This document shows, piece by piece, positions 1 to 7,742 of a DNA stretch of 11,829 nucleotides. The notes below the pieces were generated by a model. That model had not been told where the DNA came from. It searched no databases and was given only the letters and a program-made list of their open reading frames with translations. Location: contig JAANBB010000759.1 of the NCBI GenBank assembly GCA_014621425.1, positions 1-11,829 of the forward strand. Direction: 5' to 3'. The stretch comes from Cylindrodendrum hubeiense. Taxonomy: Eukaryota; Ascomycota; Sordariomycetes; Hypocreales; Nectriaceae. Position numbers and translations under genes: made by a program. Each line of letters starts with the position of its first letter. Positions within the stretch are counted from its first letter, which is position 1.

Positions 1-79
1 CATCTCAGCTTCTAATTCGTCCAATGCTAGTCATCTAATTGGTTGAATCCTGAGCTTCTAATTGGCTCTCTAAGTCACG
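1..79. repeat. 23-bp tandem repeat, three units plus a partial one, running off the left edge
   Basis: TCTAATTSG occurs at 11, 34 and 57, exactly 23 bp apart. The bases before each copy also match (CTCAGCT, CTGAGCT), so positions 1-10 are the tail of a further unit outside the window. The units are diverged in the middle. The array lies about 140 bp downstream of the RepHel stop and could be subterminal to the Helitron or flanking genomic DNA. Confidence 0.75.
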
Positions 80-93
80 TGAATATCATGTGA
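75..93. other. Short hairpin TCACGTGA-ATA-TCATGTGA
   Basis: Eight-base arms pair around a 3-base loop, with one G.T wobble on the plus strand (A.C mismatch on the minus strand). Each arm is itself a palindrome or nearly so. It lies downstream of RepHel, where a Helitron 3' hairpin would be expected, but it is AT-richer than typical terminal hairpins and no clean CTRR end follows it. Confidence 0.45.
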
Positions 94-131
94 TTATTAT
101 CTGCCCCACCCTATACCCCGTGCCGCCCCGG

Positions 132-175
132 CCCGTAGAACCGGTCCCGTAATGCCTGTCCCGTATCATGCTAGT
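132..175. repeat. CCCGTA-type short tandem repeat, three units of 14-16 bp
   Basis: CCCGTAGAACCGGT (132-145), CCCGTAATGCCTGT (146-159) and CCCGTATCATGCTAGT (160-175) follow one another directly. Each begins CCCGTA and ends in GT. It lies in the non-coding stretch just past the RepHel stop codon. The rest of 1-217 holds nothing else I can name. Confidence 0.5.
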
Positions 176-217
176 ACCTCCGTAAAGTAACGTCTCCCGA
201 TGTTGATTGATCCCCTA

Positions 218-1780
218 TTATAGCAAGAGCCCACTAGCCTCGGCAGCTTCTATCGTCTCCTGACACAGCTGCTGAAGCCTCTCTTCGGCTGCCATCATGT
301 CGCCGGGGATCGTGTTCCCTACCATATCACCCATCCGGACCTTTGACAGCAGCGTGATACCGTCGAGGGTGGGGCATCGCGATAGCTGTACGTACAGGCT
401 ATAAGGGTCGCAATACCCAGGCATAGTCTCGCCGTTGACCCTCGCCGTCCTCGTGCCCCGGAGCTCGAGGGCGACGCGCGCGAGCGTGCGGCCCTGGACC
501 TTGTAGTCGGTGCAGGCGAAGGCCGCTGTGCAAGGCAGGCCGCGCCGTGAGACGTCGTGCTGCTGCCACGGCCGCCTGGTCACGCTGCGGCTGATCTTTG
601 TGGATAGGGGCGTTAGCAGGATGGTGCCGGGCGGCATGCCTACGAAGGCAAAGGTCGCCGTGGCCTCGGAAGACAGCAGCAGGCCGGCGGGCGGGCCGAA
701 GTGGACCAGCGCGTCGGGCGATACCCAGCGACCCGGAAAGGCGGCCTCGTTAGGCACGACGCCCACGGCTGTGTAGCTGGCGCCGTTGACGAGCTTGAGG
801 CCCTGGTGGATGTTCTGGTTGACCACGACCGGCATGCCCGGCACGTACATGAAAAGCGCCGGCACGGGCACGGCGCTATCGTCGCCGATGGCGAGCATCG
901 CGGCCGCTTCCTCTTCTGACGGTGCCCCATCGAGCCAGCGATGCTCCGATAAGAAGAGGCGCACCGGTGCGTATGTCTTCCGATTGTGCTGGAAGGCCAG
1001 GGTCGCCTCTAGGTTGAGGTTCCAGCGGTTCCTATTCAGCGGCGTCACGACCGTCACGCCAGACTCCCACGGAATGGGCCGGCCCTCGCGGAAGCAGCGC
1101 GCGTTCAGGAAGTTGACATCGGAAGCGTCTTGGATGCCCTGGCGCACGCGCCTCAGCAGCCGTAGTAAGTCTGGATCGCCTGCCGCGCGGACCTGCTCGT
1201 CAAGGAGGATGACGGTAGTGAACTTCAGCCATAGCGCGTGGGCGCGGTCGTGCTGGTGCCGCTGCTCAGCCGTGAATCCGCTCATTGTGTTACCCCACGC
1301 CACCAGGTGGCTCGGAATTAGCATCGACCGCTCCTGCACGGGGCGGAACTGGTGGAAGTCGCCTGAGAAGAGCACCAGCGGCACGCCGCCGAAATCGTCT
1401 GCGCAGCCGCGGAGCCGGCATAGCTGCTCGTTGACGTTATAGAGGGTCCTGGCCCCGAGCATGCTAACCTCGTCGACGATAAGCAGCCATTTCTCGCGCC
1501 AGTCTATCTGCGTGGCGCCGTCGACCTGGCGCTGCGACGACCGAAAAGCCTCGGACTCGGCGTCGGCGCTGCGGCGGGCGCGGGACTGGTCCTTGCTGAA
1601 GCGGCAGGCCGAGTGGATCGTCACGCCGTTGATGCGTGCCGCGGCTGTGCCCGACGTCGCGGTAACTAACAGCCGATGGGCGGCGCCTTTGCCTTCGAAC
1701 AGGGCCGCGATCGCCTCTATGACCCGGGACTTGCCCGTGCCGCCCTCGCCGCCGACGAACTCGCAGAGCTGTGGAGGCTG
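218..1780 (-). other. PIF1/RRM3-like SF1B helicase domain of RepHel
   Basis: This is the C-terminal domain of the fused transposase and unwinds DNA 5' to 3' behind the nicked end. The motif order is that of the PIF1 family. Walker A is EFVGGEGGTGKSRVIEAI, followed by TATSGTAAARINGVTIHS (motif Ia region). Walker B is WLLIVDEVSML, then LVLFSGDFHQFRPV (motif III) and LDEQVRAAGDPDLLRLLRRV (motif IV region). Then come CTDYKVQGRTLARVALEL (motif V region) and YSLYVQLSRC (motif VI with the arginine finger). The protein ends about 25 residues after a short acidic helix and stops with TAA at 220-218. No motif is broken, so ATPase and helicase activity are expected. Confidence 0.93.
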
Positions 1781-4700
1781 GTTGCTCGGCCTAGTCGTGC
1801 CGGAGCCGGCATTTTCATTGCTGCTGTCGTCCGTGGCAGCGGCGGCGGCGGCGGCAGTCCCCTCACTTCCCTCACTCTGACGGGCGGCCTCGGCGGCCTC
1901 TACTGCATCGAGCTGGCGACAGATCAGTAGGAACGCAATCCGCTGGCGATGATTTAACGTGAAGACCTCGGCGAGCCGCTGACCGATAGCAAGGAAAGAC
2001 ATCGAGGGCGCGAAGCATACTGTGGCACTGGGCCCATCTATTGCCCTCAGCTCTGCGTCGCTCAGGCGGGCCCCTTGACTGCCGAACCCATCAACTTCGC
2101 TATTGGCACCGGCTATAGCTAGAGCAGCTCCCGCTCCAGAAGCCCCGGTCTCGCTAGAGCTTCCCTGGATGCCCTGAATGCGCCGCTCGATCTCGCGAGA
2201 TATGCTATTCTGCTGCGATTTGATCGATTTCAGCTGGCCCTGCTGCGGCAGATCGGCCAGCCCTTGAGGCACCGACATATCGCCATTACCTTCTATCGTC
2301 AGCAGTGCTACTGCGATACTGTCGCTGTCTGTATCGGCATCAGCATCAGCCGCTTCTGCCTGGAACCGGCGTAGCTGCTGTAGCATGTCGAGCAGCAGCC
2401 CCGACCCCTTTGTGATCTGGCTCGGCCCTGCAGCTCCCCTGAATACGCCGATCAGCCGTTCGATATCACCAGCCGTACCAGCTCGATATGTTCGACAAAG
2501 CTGCCTGTCATCATCGCCGAAATCAGTCGCAATAGTGCCATCACCCTCAGCGTCGTCTCCGACCCAGGGACCCTCGCCCATCGCAGCCCACTGCTTCGCA
2601 TCACGCTTAGCGTCTTCCGCTGACCGCTTCAGCAGCTGTATATTATCCACGATATTCGTTAATCGTGGTCCCATCCGGGCCTTCCAAGAATCCCATATAC
2701 AATTGATATCCGGACCACTATCGCTGTCGCTATCGCTAAGGAAAGACTCCCACGGAACGAAAAGGCCGAGATGTTGTACAGTAGCCCTACTAATATTAGC
2801 ATAATTATAGCCCATATACACTAGCTGACCAAGACGGTCCGGGCTAATCCTATAGTAAAGATCTTACCTTCTATAGTAACCTTGCTCTTGGTCGAAGCTG
2901 AATTCCATATCTAAGAACCCATCGAAACACACAACAGCCGCCTGACCAGGCCGTCTCAAGACCTGTACCCAACCGAGTCCCGGTAGCCACGATGGATCCA
3001 GTGGGATATAGATACGGGACCCACGGCAGGCTTCAGCCCTCTGTACCTGCACAAGCGATACGTAATCATAGAAGCAAACCTCTCGCAGGATCGGACCGCG
3101 GTGGAGATAGGCATCGAAAAACGACAGCCTTCTGCCACCATAGCCGAGCATGACAACCTCAGCCGGGCCTCCAGCTTCCTCATTTACATCCCTATGACTG
3201 CCGTCATCGTCACGATCGCTGTCTCCGTCGCCGTTGCTATCCCGGGCCCGTCTGAGATACGGCCAGCGACGAAAGACGTACCAGTACAGCAAGGTCACAT
3301 TCACGTATGACCACTGTGTGACGCTTGAAAAGTCGCTCGGATATCCCATCAGGTTCGCAATCACTTCGACGTGAGATAAAGCCCGATCCGTAAAGATACG
3401 ATTCGCCACCCTCATTAAGAACTGCCGCGCCCTATTTTCCTTGCCCGCTGATGTCGCCCCAGCCGGCTCAGCTGCTTGCTGGAAGGTCGGCAGCAGCTCT
3501 GCGGTAACGGCCGCCCTCTTCCACACGGGGTCTTCGACCTTGGTCGTATAGTTCGTCAGATAATACACCAGCGACATCGTCTTACTCTGCGTGCCGATAA
3601 AAGAGATGTCGTGGTTGTGCCGTAGCCCTATCGCAATGGCCTTATTCCATCGATTGATCATGCGATGTGACCGCTGCAGCCGTAAGACCCCGTCTGTCGT
3701 GAACATCGTCTTCTCCACTAAGCTCCATGGCGCCTTGAATCGGCAGGAATGCTCGCTGCCGCGAAGCCTGCCGACAGAATACTTTACGCAGGTCGGGCTG
3801 TGCGTGTGTATTTGAGACGTCCCGGCGCAGAAGTTGGCCTCCTCGTCAAACCTAGCCCTTAGCTGATCCCGGTTCGTCATGATCTCTGCCACGCTAGGCA
3901 TACCTGAACGCTCGGCACGTACTGCCCGGAAGCTCGATTCATCAAAATCCTAAAATTATCACCAAGACAATATTAGCTAGCCAGCTAACCTTTGTTAATT
4001 CCCGACCTAGCACAGCCACGATCACATACCTCTACGAATACGCTATCGACATAGCTTAAGATCCGATCCCGATACGCAGCAGCTGCTGCCTCGTCTGCTA
4101 CTACAGCACCAACTTCAACGATAGACGACATCAGGTCCAGGTTGCCCTTGTGCCACATAAGCCCGTGAAGGTGTAGGGCCCCACGCTCGTTCGTCTCGAC
4201 AGCTGCGAAATACTGGCCGATACAGCCGAAGACCGACTTCTTTCCAGTACGGACATAATGCTCAAAGAAGCCCCCGATCTCCCTATAGAAGAAAATCGCC
4301 GAGCTCAACGGATCCGAGATGGCAAGCCGAATCCGCTTAAATGCCCCGTCAAGGCTCTGCAGCAAAGCCTCTGCCGCCTCCGGATCCCGCTGACGGAAAG
4401 CTGCGAGCTGCAACTTTACTGGGTTCGTGATGTCGTTCGGATTTAGCGTAAACCAGATACCTGGGATCCCGAACCTGAGCATCATCGATTTAATCTTCTT
4501 CCTCAGGCTTAGCCGAGCCTCACGAGACATCGGCTGCCGCTGGCCATAGAGGGATAGGCTCCGCAGTAGCTGGTTGATGTCAGGGTCTGTGGTCCGGCTA
4601 GCCGATTCAAGCTCTGTCTTGGCTGACTCTAGCTGTCCCTGCGTTAACGACTGCACGACTCTCTCGACCTTGGCGAAGCTCGGCCGCTTTACACTTATCA

Positions 4701-7170
4701 TGCTCACGGCCCTATTCCGCGACCGCACATCGATATTAAACACGAGGAACGCAAAGGCCTGGTGGCTAGCAAATCGGCCGCCGTGTCGCTGCAATACCAC
4801 ATTCGCCCATGCCCGCAGGCCCATATTACTAGGCCTCGTGCTCTCGACAGCGTCTTCGTCTGCGGATCTAGCCTGCCCAGCTGCTATACCCTCTACCTCA
4901 TACTGTTCCTGCTGCTGCTGCTGCCGCTGCTGCCGCCGCCGCCGCTGCCACACATCAGAGCCTGACTCTTCCCTGCAGCGTGGCCCTCCGAGGCCAAACG
5001 GAAACAGCGTAGGGAACGTCTTAGCCCAGAACCATAGATCGTTCAGGTCAGCAAATCTGCCACCGCGGCTAAGATGCACATAGGGCCTTGTCTTATCACG
5101 ATTAGCAGTATCTAACGACGAGACCGTTGCAGATGTGGAGAAATGTCCCTCGCTAGCCCTAGGGTCATAGCCTCTGGTAGAGTAACGGCTCCCACTACTA
5201 CCATCAACCTCGGCCAAGCCATCTAAATCGTTAGCCCTGACCCGGTCCACCAGAAATTGCAGTTTATCGCTATCAGAACCACCTGGCCCGGCATCCAGAG
5301 AGAACATACCCGACACTGAGATCTCGTCGATAAAGCCTCCAGCGCCAGCAGCTTCCGCCTCGTCTCTCGAAGCCTCCGTCCAAGACTCTATCACACCTTC
5401 TATATCAGACCCCTTAGCAGGTCCGGTCTCTAGTTCCGATACGATATCTGCAATCTCCGGCTCTGTGGCCCCTCCCTGGCCTCCTAGCCCGCGCTCACTA
5501 GGCGGCACGATCTGGGCTGTCCGGGCCACCTCCCAGGCCGATGGTTCATCGCGGATTATCCGATCATACACGGTCCTAGGTACTCCGTGCGTTGGCTCCT
5601 CCCAGCTGCCTAGCTCGGCCTCGTCGATCCGCACATCGGCATAGAGGGGATTGCAAGCCTTCAGCCATAAGAGCGCCCGCTCGACCACCCGACGCCGTAC
5701 CGATAGCAGCTTTGATAGATCTGCCGGCGTTGGCTTTTCCGGTCCGTGCCACGAGACGTGGATCTCATCTAGCATCTTGATCAGTGGGTGTGGTAGTACC
5801 TTTGTCGTCACGTCTTCGATATTGTTAGGGAAGACCGTAATGTGCCCCTTTACGTGCCGAGCGTACCCAGTGTTCTGCTTTATCGCGCCCGGCATGCTGA
5901 CCCGGGCCAGGAAGCCGAAATGCGAACAGAGCCCGATTAATTTCTCTTCGATCAACGACAGCCCCTCCAGCTCTGTAGGGAATACATGCTCGCAACCAAG
6001 ACCCTCGTGGATAAAGGCAGCCCGAGACCTCGCCTGTGACCTCAGTTGGCAAACGCACTCCGCACAACACAATACAGAACCACCTTCTGGGAAACAGGCC
6101 GCACACGTATATGGGCTATAGCGGCCCCTACCAGCAGCCCCAGCTTCCCACTCGGCTCTCGTTACCTCCTGTAGTTCAGCCCGGCTTGACTTCCGATAGC
6201 ACACTACACAGGTCAATAGAGGCATCGAGTCCGGCTCGTGAAACGCCTGATAGAATCCCATCACCGCATCTATCACCCGAGATCGAGGGACCGGCTCGCA
6301 CCAAGCCTGGCTATATGACATCGTCTCCCGCTCAGTGAAATCATCGTCTAGCACCTGCAAGCAAGCTGCTAGCTCGTCGGCCTGCTTCTCTACAGACTCC
6401 GTACCAGCTGGAATAGATGTGACTGCCGCCTTCTTCCGCTGTCGCTTATCTATACGTACTGGTACCGGTCTATCGGCATCTCCAAATCGGTTAGCCCGAC
6501 TCTTGGCCGCCTGCTGCTGGATACGGGCACGGATGTCGCCCATTTTCTCCACCCGACTGTGCTTCCTGCCCGACCTTGTGGTCGGCTGTACAGCCGAGTC
6601 AGCAATCAAATCATCCCCAGATCTTACTGTCTCGTTGATGGATTCGACTGCTATATCGACTGCTAACCTAAGCTTTAGTCTTGGCTGCTGGCTAGATGAT
6701 TCTGCTGGTCGAAGCTCGAATCTTTGCTGCTGCTGGCTTGGTTCAAATCTCTGCTGCTGCTGGCTTGGTTCAAATCTTCGCTCCTGGCTTGGCTCGATCT
6801 TTCGCAGCTGCTTAGGCTCCAAAGGCTGCTTGAATGTAAATCGTTGAACTACTGGTATTGCCTTCTGAACTTCTTGGTGATCGCCTACTATCTCCAATCT
6901 AGGTGTTATTATCCTATTCCTCTCGTATGCTAATTCATTAGCAGCCGGCTGCTGTACACACTCTGCCGGGCCAGGCAAATCCGATCCGGTTCGGCTATCT
7001 TTACCCCTCTTTCCAGGCCCTACTATCTCGGCTGTTGATTTGATAGTATCATCAAAGGTCCGGAGACCTAGATCTTGGATTAACCGGACCTGGTGTTCAG
7101 ACCATCTTGCCTTTAGAGACAAAGGCCCTGTTATCTTTATACGCTTAGGATTCGGCTCTGTATCTGACAT
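218..7170 (-). CDS. Helitron transposase RepHel (HUH/Y2 rolling-circle nickase fused to PIF1-like helicase), three exons
   Basis: Spliced model on the minus strand: 7170-4030, 3949-2868 and 2789-218, giving about 2264 codons. The lengths sum to a multiple of three and both junctions stay in frame. The start is the ATG at 7170, with AAAA just before it and PNPKRIKI (NLS-like) at residues 7-14. The order is: a Q-rich repeat near 125-155; Cys pairs near 320-395 (CVVC, CAAC, CCAEC); a DUF6570-like region near 400-510 (IEEKLI, KGHITVFP); an acidic linker; and a Helitron_like_N region near 715-920 (FPTLFPFG, FAFLVFN, FTLNPND). The HUH motif HLHGLMW has H1000 and H1002. A HxHSPTC...CRF zinc-type segment opens exon 2. 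The Y2 motif YLTNYTTK carries Y1177 and Y1181. After a Ser/Asp/Gln-rich linker comes the SF1B helicase: Walker A GGTGKS (K1761), Walker B IVDEVS (D1847, E1848), GDFHQF, TDYKVQGRTL and YVQLSR. The protein should nick, unwind and religate element DNA during rolling-circle transposition. Family assignment is very secure. The exact splice sites are my prediction. Confidence 0.93.
2790..2867 (-). other. Intron 2 of the RepHel gene (78 bp, or 81 bp with the second acceptor)
   Basis: The exon 2 frame ends at a TAA that lies inside a strong donor, AAG|GTAAGA, at 2867. The first exon ends with two bases of a codon. The only nearby acceptors that restore the helicase frame are two tandem TAGs, ending at 2790 and 2787 (TAGTAG). 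They give AGT (Ser) followed by Arg, or directly AGG (Arg). The closer CAG at 2827-2825 and TAG at 2823-2821 give wrong frames. The branch point is not obvious, because the GCTAAT just upstream is too close to the acceptor. Confidence 0.75.
3541..5020 (-). other. Rep region of RepHel: Helitron_like_N, HUH and Y2 motifs
   Basis: This stretch holds the nickase core and is split by intron 1. From the right it reads FPTLFPFGLGG, a QRRRRQQRQQQQQ run, HQAFAFLVFNIDVR, then GIPGIWFTLNPNDITNP. The metal-binding HUH pair is at codons 4173-4171 and 4167-4165, within ALHLHGLMW. Past the intron come THSPTC and CRFKAP, then RHNHDISFIGTQ, and finally the Y2 motif with tyrosine codons at 3562-3560 and 3550-3548. 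In the family, the two histidines coordinate the metal and the two tyrosines form 5'-phosphotyrosine links to DNA. Both pairs are intact here. The Y2 motif is YLTN-YTTK rather than YxxK-YxxK. I recall an Asn at the fourth position from other fungal Helitrons but cannot check that here. Confidence 0.9.
3950..4029 (-). other. Intron 1 of the RepHel gene (80 bp)
   Basis: The reading frame stops at 3985 just after the HUH region, while the rest of the Rep domain, including Y2, lies in an open frame further on. A GTATGT donor follows a GAG codon at 4032-4030, and a TTTTAG acceptor lies at 3955-3950. A GCTAAT sequence is a plausible branch point. Removing these 80 bp joins codon 1047 to a phase-0 exon that stays open for 16 codons before the first internal ATG at 3901. 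So the 3901 ATG is internal, not a gene start. Confidence 0.85.
6715..6800 (-). repeat. In-frame repeat encoding RFEPSQQQQ units in the RepHel N-terminus
   Basis: Two near-identical 30-bp units (CTGCTGCTGGCTTGGTTCAAATCT on the plus strand) and flanking diverged copies encode RFEPSQ(QQQ) repeats at about residues 125-155. The length keeps frame. The segment is low-complexity, probably disordered, and lies in the non-catalytic extension. Confidence 0.8.
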
Positions 7171-7742
7171 TTTTAGTTGATCTTTATAATGAATAGGTAT
7201 TGATCTTTGTGCCCGAGCCCGTTCTCTATATTATCTTCTAAGATTAATATTATTGCTTTTGATCTTGCTGACCACCCTCGATAAGACTGTCTTTTCTTTT
7301 TCTATACACCAGCGCTTACTGCCCTCTGGCCCTTACCAATCTCCAATCTGCTGGCAAGCCTCCTATTATTCCGAATAACGCCCTGTCTCACAGACCGTCT
7401 CGCAGACCGTCTCGCAGCCCGTCTCGCAGCCCGTCTCGCAGCCCGTCTCGCAGCCCGTCTCGCAAGCTGGCTAGCAACCCGTCTCGAGGCAATACCCCCT
7501 GCGATGTAACAACCCCCGCAAGGACGATGACGATCTCCCAGCCTACAGTGCGATGAACAGCGCCACCGCTCTCATAATGATACAGCTTAACACGATACAC
7601 TCTCATCCTTGCCATCCTTGCCATTAACAGCTTAAGCCCGCCCAGTCTACTTAAACCCTCCTTTCCTCCGGCACCCAGGCTCCGCTAGCCATACCCTCAC
7701 CAACAGATCTCTCATAGTCCCAAATAACTACCCCCACCACCT
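7171..7742. promoter_or_regulatory. Divergent intergenic region between RepHel and the accessory gene
   Basis: The two genes start 572 bp apart and point away from each other, so both promoters must lie here. Next to the RepHel start the sequence is AT-rich, with CATTATAAAGAT about 20 bp before the ATG. Before the plus-strand start the DNA is CT- and CA-rich (TTTCCTCCGG, CAAATAACTACCCCCACCACCT), as is common in ascomycete promoters and leaders. The central part holds the 12-bp tandem array. Transcription starts cannot be placed from sequence alone. Confidence 0.6.
7383..7490. repeat. Nine 12-bp units in tandem, consensus CCGTCTCGCAGC
   Basis: Exactly 108 bp split into nine 12-bp units. Four central copies are identical (7407-7454). 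The flanking copies at 7395 and 7455 differ by one or two bases, and the outer ones at 7383, 7467 and 7479 are more diverged. The array sits between the two divergent genes of the Helitron. It also creates a spurious minus-strand frame reading LRDG repeats, which I do not regard as a gene. A role as iteron-like protein-binding sites is possible but is inference. Confidence 0.95.

Noticed and set aside
1..217. A canonical Helitron CTRR 3' end
   Set aside because: Several CTAG and CTGA sequences exist on the minus strand, but none follows a GC-rich hairpin at the usual short distance and no paired TC end can be confirmed.
1461..1880. Plus-strand frames opposite the helicase exon, and similar antisense frames at 510-1442, 2385-2804 and 6335-6847
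   Set aside because: They are antisense shadows of a well-supported coding strand with GC-rich codons.
2864..3901. Exon 2 as an independent 345-aa gene starting at the 3901 ATG
   Set aside because: The open frame extends 16 codons upstream to a good acceptor, and its content (CRF motif, Y2) completes the Rep domain begun in exon 1.
7388..7624. Minus-strand frame of 78 codons with LRDG repeats
   Set aside because: The repeated peptide is simply the translation of the 12-bp tandem array in a non-coding spacer.
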